Positions 1 through 9,241 of a stretch of 64,000 bases of DNA are shown here, one piece after another. The notes under the pieces were generated by a model. That model was not told the origin of the DNA. It searched no databases and saw only the letters and a list, made by a program, of their open reading frames with translations. How positions within the stretch are numbered: the stretch's first letter is position 1; every line of letters starts with the position of its first letter. The DNA is from Magicicada septendecula (lineage: Eukaryota > Arthropoda > Insecta > Hemiptera > Cicadidae). Where the stretch lies: positions 202,348,134-202,412,133 of the forward strand of contig CM068373.1 in NCBI GenBank assembly GCA_034769895.1. Direction: 5' to 3'. Made by a program: the position numbers and the translations under genes.

Positions 1-105
1 TTGATTTAATAATAACAATTAACATTTTTTGACTAAATAAGTGATGAAAGTAATGATAAAATTTTAAATAATTGAATTAAATAATTCAAGATTAATTACT
101 TAATT
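1..105. repeat. 3' tail of a preceding repeat unit
   Basis: This AT-rich segment matches the last bases of the other units (for example 5464-5568), so the array continues to the left of the window. Confidence 0.93.
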
Positions 106-690
106 AATCAATGTTGTAGTGGATGGTTAGTGAGGATCGGTCAATAATAAAAATTTTAGATGTTTTGCGTCGACGTTTCGACAATATTTATTGTCATCTT
201 CAGGACCTGTTTACGAAATACAATAGAAATATCAAACATAACAAAACAATTAAATATTTGGGTGAACGTGTTGGTGATGTGAGTGTGTGCATGCGTATGT
301 ATGTATCATTTTATATGTGAAGACTTATCATAGTTTGTTTACATCTTCAAAATTATCTTTAAGAAAACGAGCAAATTATAGTATAAGAGAACTTAATTTA
401 TACAGTATTACAATTTATCTTACTAAATGTAATGTTATTTTAATTAATTAAACAAACAGTAATCAACAATTGGATATTAGATTGGTACATAAATTGTTTA
501 TACCTACAACAGTCAACATATAGCAAAGTAATATATTCCGTATAACTAAAACAGATTAGGGGATGTTCACTGCGTAATTATTAAAAGTTATTTTTACCAT
601 GTTTCACTCCCTACTGGTGTTAACAAACAATCATAATTTAGAAACAAATTACTGACTGATCCTCACTAACCATCCACTAAAACATTGATT
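106..690. mobile_element. 585-bp inverted-repeat element with ribozyme-like motif (U1)
   Basis: The left arm (106-148) and right arm (648-690) are inverted repeats matching at 40 of 43 positions; the arm core is GTGGATGGTTAGTGAGGAT. The outer flanks also hold a near-direct repeat: TTACTTAATTAAT plus GTTGTA at 96-118, and TTACTTAATTAATGTTGTA at 719-737. The interior has no credible gene: the 65-codon frame at 123-320 starts inside the arm and has no recognisable domain. Two readings fit: a non-autonomous terminal-inverted-repeat transposon (MITE), or a fragment of a Penelope-like element, which often has inverted terminal structure. The minus-strand motif at 172-204 favours the latter. No clear target-site duplication was found. 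Confidence 0.6.
172..204 (-). ncRNA. Hammerhead-like (Penelope-type) hairpin motif
   Basis: On the minus strand this reads CCTGAAGAT, then a 7-bp stem (180-186 with 189-195), then GAAACG. The hammerhead core is CTGATGA, stem II, GAAA. This order and spacing match, with A for T at one core position. Related CTGAAGA...GAAACG motifs accompany Penelope-like retroelements in animals (established knowledge, recalled). An 8-nt palindrome CGTCGACG (168-175) would give only a very short stem III, and I see no proper stem I or cleavage triplet, so self-cleavage is doubtful. The motif is present in all twelve units (5635, 11101, 16570, 22039, 27512, 32977, 38447, 43920, 49385, 54850 and 60315 are the other starts). 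Confidence 0.4.
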
Positions 691-2040
691 GATTGACGGT
701 CACTAAAAATTTAAGGATTTACTTAATTAATGTTGTACAAAAGAAAGGTTGATAATGAAATTAAATGATTTTATGAGATTTGGATTCAAATGAATAATAA
801 ATGATTAAGCATGTAATATATTTGGAAATTGAGAGTATTGTTATTAGTAGGTGAGGGATGAATTTTACTGTCAATGATCACAGTAATGCAAAGTGTTGAA
901 AAGGGATAGAGCATGGGTGATAATTATTAAAGTAAAGGCATTTGAGTTAGTCAATTAAAGTTAATGGGAGTTAGATAAATAAGAATTTTGAACACACGAA
1001 GAGAGTACTAGATATTTTAGGGACACAGTGGTTAGTGATTATATGTAGAGAAGGTGAGTAATATGTGACTAAAGAGTAAATAGTTGATGGTGATATTTTG
1101 TAGGAAGGGTAGTGGTGTAAGGAGTCCTCAACGAAAAGCGTTGGGGCAGGAGGGGAACCGATATGTGCCGGAAAGGGTTAACTAGGGAGGGTCCAGGAAC
1201 CAAATAAGGGAATGAGCATTGGGTAGGGAATACACATCCTAGTACAAAGAGGAGAATAAATTGAGGTAAGTGGAATTAGTGAAGGGTTTTATAATTGAGA
1301 GATTGGTGTCATAATATGTAAATCTGGTTGTTAGTGGTTGTTAGTAGGAAGAAAGGGAGTAAGATTATAAATGTAAATGCCATTTCGATAAGTCAAATCA
1401 TAGTGAATACAGGAGTCACCCAGGCTAATCAATGATCAAAATCTGAAAGGTTAAGTACAAAATTCATAGTAGAAAGGTAATATGAACTGAAATATAATGT
1501 AACATAAATGCTAATAATAAATTTGAATTTTATAGAATTAAATGATACAATAATGAGTAATTAAAAGTTGATATAAAAGAGTTAATAGAAAATTCAAGTA
1601 ACAATGTTTATAAATTTCTATATAGCGTAAATCATTTAATAGTGAATGGTTATTTTAATGTAATAATCACAATGTTAATGATGAGTGTATTATGATGTAT
1701 TATGTTTATTATGTATTAAGAAATAGTGTGTGTGGAGGAGAAAAGGGGATGATTATTAACAGCGCCGGATAAAAGAATTTCTGTTAATAATAATAATAAT
1801 ATTTTATAAAAGAGAAAATGTCTCAGAATTGTAGAAAGAGGGAGATATAGATGATTTTATTTGAGTAAATTTTGATTATGTGTTTAAATATTTTGAAAGT
1901 ATTATTGCATTAGTATAAAGATTTGTGTTTCTTCTTGTTAATGGGAAAGGATTAATTATTATCGATTGGAATCGAAAAATTTTATAAATGTAAATGGTAG
2001 TGAAATAAGGGAATGGAACATCTGTATAATAATTCTTGTA
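691..2040. other. C-poor AT-rich spacer without genes
   Basis: No open frame, RNA gene or known repeat is recognisable here. The plus strand is rich in A, T and G but strikingly poor in C. A GC-richer island at about 1120-1215 holds a short hairpin (CCTCAACG paired with CGTTGGGG). In class B units an 11-bp insertion lies at the position equivalent to about 990. The corresponding segment of every other unit is the same. Confidence 0.7.
1752..1791. repeat. Perfect 11-bp inverted repeat next to an AAT microsatellite
   Basis: ATTATTAACAG (1752-1762) and CTGTTAATAAT (1781-1791) are exact reverse complements around an 18-nt loop. The right arm runs into a short TAA/AAT repeat ending about 1803. 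It is preserved in the other units. Confidence 0.7.
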
Positions 2041-2172
2041 CTAGGTGTTATCAGTTACAGAAAACCCAGTGCTTCTTAACACAAACCAGCACATAGCTAA
2101 GGGGAACAGATCAGTTAGGGGTATGGTATTATACCAGGCCACTATTTTGATATTTTTGATTTGTTGTTTCAG

Positions 2173-2319
2173 TGTCTGGTGATGTTGTGACGGCGGTCCT
2201 GAGCTGGGTAGCGCGTCAGAGCAAGAACGCAAAGCGCCTGATTGGCCTTATGGTGTTGGGATCTCTCTGGAGAAGTCCAGTAAGGTCATGCAGGTATGGT
2301 CACCATCATTGGACCAAGG
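2173..2319 (+). other. Exon-like block, 147 nt, splice-site-like borders (U1)
   Basis: A pyrimidine-rich run ends in TTGTTGTTTCAG at 2172, and the block ends in CCAAGG followed by GTAAGTG at 2320, matching consensus acceptor and donor sites. Between them one frame (from 2175) is open throughout, ending at a TGA beyond the donor. The block is clearly richer in GC than its surroundings. The 48-residue translation has no domain I recognise. Variants between units include amino-acid changes (Ala to Glu, Val to Ala, Lys to Arg) and two silent ones, with no stop in any unit. It could be a captured host exon or chance. Other copies: 7636-7782, 13111-13257, 18580-18726, 24049-24195, 29513-29659, 34988-35134, 40457-40603, 45921-46067, 51386-51532, 56851-56997, 62316-62462. 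Confidence 0.35.
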
Positions 2320-2405
2320 GTAAGTGATTGTATTTTTTTTTTTTAAACAGTAAGGGGGTTGTGGCGACATATACTAGCTGATCCCTTTAGGAAGTATGAG
2401 TGTGT

Positions 2406-2445
2406 CAATGAGAGTTTTTATGCTTCGTCATAAAACCTCTCATTG
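2406..2445. repeat. 17-bp stem-loop with 6-nt loop
   Basis: The arms at 2406-2422 and 2429-2445 pair at 16 of 17 positions around the loop CTTCGT. The stem core is CAATGAGAG with CTCTCATTG. This is the strongest local hairpin in the unit and is kept in all copies (for example 7869-7908 and 13343-13382). It resembles a terminator or small-RNA precursor in shape, but nothing shows that it is transcribed. Confidence 0.7.
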
Positions 2446-2485
2446 AGGGGGTTTTGGAACAGTACAATTCTGGCCTTATTGTATT

Positions 2486-2728
2486 TTGGGGAATAATCAA
2501 TATAAATTTTATTTTTATTTCAAAGTCACATATAAGAAACTGGTAAAGTCTTATAAAGGTTTGCAACTGCACAATATTGAGTGGACAGAATTTGCTTCAA
2601 GGTCGAGCGTATACGTCCAGAAACAACAACAACATTATTTTGTCATACAAATGTGTCACAAGCTGCACCCATGTATACGTCATACGAAGGTATGTAACTA
2701 CGCAATGTATGCTCGTGTAAGCAGCTAA
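2486..2728 (+). other. 80-codon open frame, unrecognised, no early ATG (U1)
   Basis: This frame opens at a TTG and stays open to a TAA in all twelve units. The only internal ATGs are late, so it could be translated only as part of a spliced exon. The translation is basic, with a glutamine run. A CAA-repeat length change (two or three codons) leaves the frame intact. I recognise no domain. Persistence in twelve young copies is weak evidence because they share recent ancestry. Other copies start at 7949, 13423, 18892, 24362, 29825, 35300, 40770, 46233, 51698, 57163 and 62628. Confidence 0.15.
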
Positions 2729-2739
2729 GGAGTGGTTCT

Positions 2740-2876
2740 CTACACAAAGGAATTGGTGACGTAGTTACTCCCCACTTCCGAATTGAAATGTTGCAAACCT
2801 TTTTGCAGTCCTAAATCAGCAGCATCGCCGGCCAGCTGTGTATCAAAATTCTCTAAAACTAAGTCTCGGACGTCCG
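2740..2876 (-). other. Minus-strand frame resembling a gene's C-terminal tail (U1)
   Basis: Read on the minus strand, about 45 residues (beginning DVRDLVLENF, ending NYVTNSFV before TAG at 2740-2742) have balanced, globular-protein-like composition and higher GC than the flanks. Upstream on that strand lies a pyrimidine run, and beyond it low-complexity hydrophobic translation of AT-rich DNA. It might be the last exon of a captured gene or a chance frame; I do not recognise the family. Only two substitutions were noticed among copies (one Gln to Lys in U11, one silent in U12). U1 has an extra base near 2877. Other copies end at 8203, 13674, 19143, 24616, 30079, 35551, 41024, 46487, 51952, 57417 and 62882. 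Confidence 0.2.
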
Positions 2877-3486
2877 CGTCGTACAACAAAAAAGTGCAGT
2901 ATATATATAAAATAATGTAACAGTACAAAGAAAAAACGTAAACACAAAGTTTGGGTAAAAGTTTTAACACCTATTAGTGCGTTTTCAGCGATGGGACGTC
3001 TGCAGGACTATTGGACCATAATTTCAGCTAAGTAACAATGTGGGGTACCCAAAAAGTTTAGATAAGGGCAATACAAAATTTTCAGTATTCAATAATAATA
3101 AAATGAGCTCAATTTGGGAAAAAATGAAAAGAAAATTGTACCAGGAATGCGAGCGTGAGTGAATGAGAGAATGTCTAACTAAATAACAAGTGCTGGGTTG
3201 TGAAGTAATTTCTAATTATGATATCATAAAAATATAATTGAATATGTTATTTTGGAGGGCTACTGAAATGTTAAAGGGGATTTTTAAACTTGTATAGTAG
3301 AACTGCGTCTCATGATGCAACGCCAAATGGCATATAGTAGCGTGCTTATTTTCGCACGGTAGAGTCTCATTCATGTACGTAATATGATAATAAAAGGTAA
3401 TCATTTGGTAAACATTTCAAGCAAGCGTAAATTATTTCAGATAACACATTCCGCTAATTCTGGTTCGCTTAACCGAATTCTGCCCT
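2877..3486. other. Unassigned sequence, possible body of a degraded LTR
   Basis: No gene is recognisable. The segment precedes the LTR 3' end and primer-binding site, so part of it is probably LTR. A TG start such as the TGTGGGGTACCC near 3038 is possible, but no second LTR exists in the unit to test this. Short minus-strand frames here (for example 3216-3404) are low-complexity and not credible genes. Confidence 0.35.
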
Positions 3487-3605
3487 TAAAGGTAAGTAAA
3501 TCTTATAATGTTCTTGTAATAACAAGATGGCGCCTGAACCAAAGTTGAATAAAATTATTGATATTCCATATTAAAAATATGGCAGTAGATAAATTAATAT
3601 AACAT

Positions 3606-3626
3606 TGGCGCCTTGCGAACAGGGAC
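3606..3626 (+). promoter_or_regulatory. Lysine-tRNA-type primer-binding site with 3-nt insertion
   Basis: The motif is TGGCGCC, TTGC, GAACAGGGAC. Removing three bases (TGC) leaves the 18-nt site complementary to the 3' end of lysine tRNA as known from retroviruses and gypsy-like elements. Other copies start at 9069, 14539, 20008, 25481, 30945, 36416, 41889, 47353, 52818, 58283 and 63748. U3, U4 and U7 carry an A-to-G change and U5/U8 a G-to-A change within it. Confidence 0.5.
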
Positions 3627-3629
3627 TCT

Positions 3630-3645
3630 ACATAAAATTTTATGT
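3630..3645. repeat. 16-nt perfect palindrome after the primer-binding site
   Basis: ACATAAAATTTTATGT is fully self-complementary and begins four bases after the primer site. Leader palindromes in this position can act in genomic RNA dimerisation in retroelements; that role is inference here. Confidence 0.6.
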
Positions 3646-3778
3646 GAAGTAAGTCTACCGGAAAGAGCGGAAGGGTTATCTGAAGTAATATATATAATTT
3701 GAAGATACATAAACATAAACTTAGAGATAGGGTATGTTATAAGGTTATGTGCATGCATGTGTAGCATAAATAAGCAAA

Positions 3779-5253
3779 ATGAGTACTAGTAAAAATAATG
3801 ACGAAAACGTCAGCGTCATTGAAGAAACAGTTACGAGTGAGATGGGTGTTCAATTAACCCCAATTAGCCAGATCGGTGAGTTCAGTGACACCGGATTAGT
3901 CGAATTAGATACAGTTCAAATAACACCCATCTCAACTCAGTAAGAAAATAAAACAGATGAGATTAGTGCAATGATGCAATTACTGTTAAAGATAGATAAG
4001 AAATGTGATGAGCAAAAAAGCGAAATAAAAGAAATTAAGAGTAGTTTTAATAATAAATTCGATGAGCAGAATATAAGATTTGATAATTTTGATAAAACAT
4101 TTAACGAGCAGAAAAATTAAATCAAAAATAGTTTTGATGAAAAGTTCAATGAAATGACAAAAGAAATTAAAAGACAAAATGTTAAGTTAGATAAAAGAAT
4201 CGATGAAATCAATACACATTTCGATAAAACGAAAGAAGAAATTGTAGTGTTAGTAAATGAGAAGTTCGATAGACCAAAGAATAAAATAGACGAGAATAAA
4301 AGTGGGGTAGAGAATAGTAGAAAAACAGGTAAATTAAACGTAAATAAAGACGGTCAGATGACAAATAATGAGGTAAGTGGTGTTGAAAATTATGACAATA
4401 CAAATAAAAATATGGTGTTAGAAAATAATTGTGTGGATATTGATAGTGATAACGAAATTTGAGAGAGAGTAGAAGTTGAAAATGAGGGGATGTTAGTGTG
4501 CGTTGAGTCAGAGAGAAAGCAGAGAGAAAGTATATTTGTAGAGGAGATGCACGGGGTAAATGTTTCCCTTGATATTGTAGTTGGGGGTGAAGTAAAGACT
4601 TCACATGTGTTTAGGAAGGACGAGAGTTCCTTCGGTGTATATTTGGAAGACGATAGGTCTGCAAATAAAGTTGTCCCTGGTTTTTTTTGTGCACCTCATA
4701 CGTGCTGCAGTAATTGTGAGTTAGTGACCCCTGAATATTTTGAGAGAGAGAGAGCGTAGCTTGGTGTTATGGTGAGAAATATTTTGGGAGTGAGAGATAT
4801 TGTGAGAGAAAGAGAGAGATAGAGATTTTTAAAGTAAATAGAAACTATGAAGAGTTTATAGAGAGATTAGTTGGAGAGAGAAGTAATAATAATAACGAGT
4901 ACTTACCTTGTGGTGAAGCTGAGATAGCAGCAATAGTAGATGATGATAATAATGATAAAAAATACTTACCTTGTGAAGTAAAGGGTGGAGTAGTAGATAA
5001 CTATGATGACGATAGTAATGACTTTATAACTTACCTAATCAGGACAGATAATACTAACGGTGACAGGACCATACCCGATGATGACATGGTATATGAAAAA
5101 TTGATATGGAATAAACCAATTAATTCAAACGACATTGTGGAAGAATATAAAAGTTTAAATAAATATTATGTTGATAATAATAATATAATATGTTTAATAA
5201 AAAATAAGTTGTATAGACCTAAGATTCGACTGTTGTTCAATGATGGAGGATAG
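3779..5253 (+). pseudogene. Degenerate gag/pol-like coding region (U1)
   Basis: Starts at an ATG (MSTSKNNDEN) after the leader. The first 230 or so codons give a Lys/Glu/Asp/Asn-rich coiled coil with repeating FDEKFNE / FDKTKEE-like heptads, typical of the N-terminal part of insect gypsy-like Gag (inference from recall). The frame is broken by TAA 3941-3943 (this unit only), TAA 4118-4120 and TGA 4460-4462, then continues to TAG 4757-4759 with a cysteine cluster near the end. A second frame in the -1 register overlaps it and is open 4744-5253 without an ATG. Its C-terminus (KLYRPKIRLL) is faintly like the lead-in to the integrase zinc-binding region of pol. Not functional as an ORF; family assignment moderate for gag, weak for pol. 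Confidence 0.55.
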
Positions 5254-5568
5254 AGTGTTTATTGTGTGATGAACATTTAATTATGTGGACAGTGTTTTTT
5301 AAAATGGACTGTTTATGAACTGATTTTGGTCAATGATAAAATAATGAGTTTGGAGTGTATATTTTTTGTGTGTATTAATGTAAATGTATTTGTGTATTCT
5401 TGATGTTGTGTATTACATGTAATTTCATGTAAACCATGTATGTAACAGGAAGTTATAGTTTAATTGATTTAATAATAACAATTAACATTTTTTGACTAAA
5501 TAAGTGATGAAAGTAATGATAAAATTTTAAATAATTGAATTAAATAATTCAAGATTAATTACTTAATT
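5254..5568. other. T/G-rich spacer closing the unit
   Basis: No gene seen. It contains the palindrome TTACATGTAA (5413-5422) and near-repeats of CATGTAA, then AT-rich sequence leading into the next unit's inverted-repeat element. It could include retroelement 3' non-coding sequence, but no LTR start or polypurine tract is convincing. The other units have the same segment. Confidence 0.5.
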
Positions 5569-6153
5569 AATCAATGTTGTAGTGGATGGTTAGTGAGGAT
5601 CGGTCAATAATAAAAATTTTAGATGTTTTGCGTCGACGTTTCGACAATATTTATTGTCATCTTCAGGACCTGTTTACGAAATACAATAGAAATATCAAAC
5701 ATAACAAAACAATTAAATATTTGGGTGAACGTGTTGGTGATGTGAGTGTGTGCATGCGTATGTATGTATCATTTTATATGTGAAGACTTATGATAGTTTG
5801 TTTACATCTTCAAAATTATCTTTAAGAAAACGAGCAAATTATAGTATAAGAGAACTTAATTTATACAGTATTACAATTTATCTTACTAAATGTAATGTTA
5901 TTTTAATTAATTAAACAAACAGTAATCAACAATTGGATATTAGATTGGTACATAAATTGTTTATACCTACAACAGTCAACATATAGCAAAGTAATATATT
6001 CCGTATAACTAAAACAGATTAGGGGATGTTCACTGCGTAATTATTAAAAGTTATTTTTACCATGTTTCACTCCCTACTGGTGTTAACAAACAATCATAAT
6101 TTAGAAACAAATTACTGACTGATCCTCACTAACCATCCACTAAAACATTGATT
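5569..6153. mobile_element. Inverted-repeat element, U2 copy
   Basis: Arms 5569-5611 and 6111-6153 with the same three mismatches as U1; interior nearly identical. Confidence 0.6.
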
Positions 6154-9100
6154 GATTGACGGTCACTAAAAATTTAAGGATTTACTTAATTAATGTTGTA
6201 CAAAAGAAAGGTTGATAATGAAATTAAATGATTTTATGAGATTTGGATTCAAATGAATAATAAATGATTAAGCATGTAATATATTTGGAAATTGAGAGTA
6301 TTGTTATTAGTAGGTGAGGGATGAATTTTACTGTCAATGATCACAGTAATGCAAAGTGTTGAAAAGGGATAGAGCATGGGTGATAATTATTAAAGTAAAG
6401 GCATTTGAGTTAGTCAATTAAAGTTAATGGGAGTTAGATAAATAAGAATTTTGAACACACGAAGAGAGTACTAGATATTTTAGGGACACAGTGGTTAGTG
6501 ATTATATGTAGAGAAGGTGAGTAATATGTGACTAAAGAGTAAATAGTTGATGGTGATATTTTGTAGGAAGGGTAGTGGTGTAAGGAGTCCTCAACGAAAA
6601 GCGTTGGGGCAGGAGGGGAACCGATATGTGCCAGAAAGGGTTAACTAGGGAGGGTCCAGGAACCAAATAAGGGAATGAGCATTGGGTAGGGAATACACAT
6701 CCTAGTACAAAGAGGAGAATAAATTGAGGTAAGTGGAATTAGTGAAGGGTTTTATAATTGAGAGATTGGTGTCATAATATGTAAATCTGGTTGTTAGTGG
6801 TTGTTAGTAGGAAGAAAGGGAGTAAGATTATAAATGTAAATGCCATTTCGATAAGTCAAATCATAGTGAATACAGGAGTCACCCAGGCTAATCAATGATC
6901 AAAATCTGAAAGGTTAAGTACAAAATTCATAGTAGAAAGGTAATATGAACTGAAATATAATGTAACATAAATGCTAATAATAAATTTGAATTTTATAGAA
7001 TTAAATGATACAATAATGAGTAATTAAAAGTTGATATAAAAGAGTTAATAGAAAATTCAAGTAACAATGTTTATAAATTTCTATATAGCGTAAATCATTT
7101 AATAGTGAATGGTTATTTTAATGTAATAATCACAATGTTAATGATGAGTGTATTATGATGTATTATGTTTATTATGTATTAAGAAATAGTGTGTGTGGAG
7201 GAGAAAAGGGGATGATTATTAACAGCGCCGGATAAAAGAATTTCTGTTAATAATAATAATAATATTTTATAAAAGAGAAAATGTCTCAGAATTGTAGAAA
7301 GAGGGAGATATAGATGATTTTATTTGAGTAAATTTTGATTATGTGTTTAAATATTTTGAAAGTATTATTGCATTAGTATAAAGATTTGTGTTTCTTCTTG
7401 TTAATGGGAAAGGATTAATTATTATCGATTGGAATCGAAAAATTTTATAAATGTAAATGGTAGTGAAATAAGGGAATGGAACATCTGTATAATAATTCTT
7501 GTACTAGGTGTTATCAGTTACAGAAAACCCAGTGCTTCTTAACACAAACCAGCACATAGCTAAGGGGAACAGATCAGTTAGGGGTATGGTATTATACCAG
7601 GCCACTATTTTGATATTTTTGATTTGTTGTTTCAGTGTCTGGTGATGTTGTGACGGCGGTCCTGAGCTGGGTAGCGCGTCAGAGCAAGAACGCAAAGCGC
7701 CTGATTGGCCTTATGGTGTTGGGATCTCTCTGGAGAAGTCCAGTAAGGTCATGCAGGTATGGTCACCATCATTGGACCAAGGGTAAGTGATTGTATATTT
7801 TTTTTTTAAACAGTAAGGGGGTTGTGGTGACATATACTACCTGATCCCTTTAGGAAGTATGAGTGTGTCAATGAGAGTTTTTATGCTTCGTCATAAAACC
7901 TCTCATTGAGGGGGTTTTGTAACAGTACAATTCTGGCCCTATTGTATTTTGGGGAATAATCAATATAAATTTTATTTTTATTTCAAAGTCACATATAAGA
8001 AACTGGTAAAGTCTTATAAAGGTTTGCAACTGCACAATATCGAGTGGACAGAATTTGCTTCAAGGTCGAGCGTATACGTCCAGAAACAACAACAACATTA
8101 TTTTGTCATACAAATGTGTCACAAGCTGCACCCAAGTATACGTCATATGAAGGTATGTAACTACGCAATGTATGCTCGTGTAAGCAGCTAAGGAGTGGTT
8201 CTCTACACAAAGGAATTGGTGACGTAGTTACTCCCCACTTCCGAATTGAAATGTTGCAAACCTTTTTGCAGTCCTAAATCAGCAGCATCGCCGGCCAGCT
8301 GTGTATCAAAATTCTCTAAAACTAAGTCTCGGACGTCCGCTCGTACAACAAAAAAGTGCAGTATATATATAAAATAATGTAACAGTACAAAGAAAAAACG
8401 TAAACACAAAGTTTGGGTAAAAGTTTTAACACCTATTAGTGCGTTTTCAGCGATGGGACGTCTGCAGGACTATTGGACCATAATTTCAGCTAAGTAACAA
8501 TGTGGGGTACCCAAAAAGTTTAGATAAGGGCAATACAAAATTTTCAGTATTCAATAATAATAAAATGAGCTCAATTTGGGAAAAAATTAAAAGAAAATTG
8601 TACCAGGAATGCGAGCGTGAGTGAATGAGAGAATGTCTAACTAAATAACAAGTGCTGGGTTGTGAAGTAATTTCTAATTATGATATCATAAAATATAATT
8701 GAATATGTTATTTTGGAGGGCTACTGAAATGTTAAAGGGGATTTTTAAACTTGTATAGTAGAACTGCGTCTCATGATGCAACGCCAAATGGCATATAGTA
8801 GCGTGCTTATTTTCGCACGGTAGAGTCTCATTCATGTACGTAATATGATAATAAAAGGTAATGTCATTTGGTAAACATTTCAAGCAAGCGTAAATTATTT
8901 CAGATAACACATTCCGCTAATTCTGGTTCGCTTAACCGAATTCTGCCCTTAAAGGTAAGTAAATCTTATAATGTTCTTGTAATAACAAGATGGCGCCTGA
9001 ACCAAAGTTGAATAAAATTATTGATATTCCATATTAAAATTATGGCAGTAGATAAATTAATATAACATTGGCGCCTTGCGAACAGGGACTCTACATAAAA

Positions 9101-9241
9101 TTTTATGTGAAGTAAGTCTACCGGAAAGAGCGGAAGGGTTATCTGAAGTAATATATATAATTTCAAGACACATAAACATAAACGTAGAGATAGGGTATGT
9201 TATAAGGTTATGTGCATGCATGTGTAGCATAAATAAGCAAA

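Larger units (their letters stand above)
3487..3778 (+). mobile_element. LTR 3' end, primer-binding site and leader of a gypsy-like retroelement (U1)
   Basis: An AATAAA signal (3548-3553) and a terminal ...AACA (3601-3604) precede the primer-binding-site-like motif, followed by a leader running to the gag-like ATG at 3779. This order (polyadenylation signal, LTR end in CA, primer site one or two bases later, leader, gag) is diagnostic of LTR retroelements. Units U3, U4 and U7 have lost the AATAAA through a missing A. A strong splice-donor-like AAAGGTAAGTAAA lies at about 3487. No matching downstream LTR occurs in the unit, so the element is truncated. Confidence 0.55.
106..5568 (+). repeat. 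Repeat unit U1 (5463 bp)
   Basis: Reference unit for this annotation. It lacks the 11-bp insertion that marks the B class. It pairs most closely with U2: both share several variants in the 1000-1560 region not seen elsewhere. Private changes include an in-frame TAA at 3941-3943 in the gag-like frame and an extra base near 2877 that alters the minus-strand frame there. Confidence 0.95.

Noticed and set aside
123..320. 65-codon frame at the start of each unit
   Set aside because: Its first residues translate the inverted-repeat arm and the ribozyme-like hairpin, then low-complexity sequence; not a credible protein.
2041..2232. 63-codon minus-strand frame
   Set aside because: It starts at a TTG and overlaps the exon-like block antisense. 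A single silent change in U9 removes the start, so it has no support.
3461..3490. GAATTCTGCCCTT resembling a TA-cloning vector junction
   Set aside because: The vector junction reads differently (GAATTCGCCCTT), the motif recurs in every unit with natural variants, and no other vector sequence is present.
3038..3604. A complete LTR of about 565 bp beginning TGTGGGG
   Set aside because: The 3' end is supported, but without a second LTR in the unit the 5' boundary is guesswork, so it is not annotated as a full LTR.
3986..4177. 63-codon hydrophobic minus-strand frame that looks like a membrane protein
   Set aside because: Antisense of the Asp/Lys/Asn-rich gag-like codons gives Phe/Leu/Ile-rich translation automatically.
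4209..4604. 131-codon minus-strand open frame found in every unit
   Set aside because: It lies antisense to the Lys/Asn-rich gag-like coiled-coil frame and its translation is low-complexity Leu/Tyr/Ser/His; it is a shadow frame.
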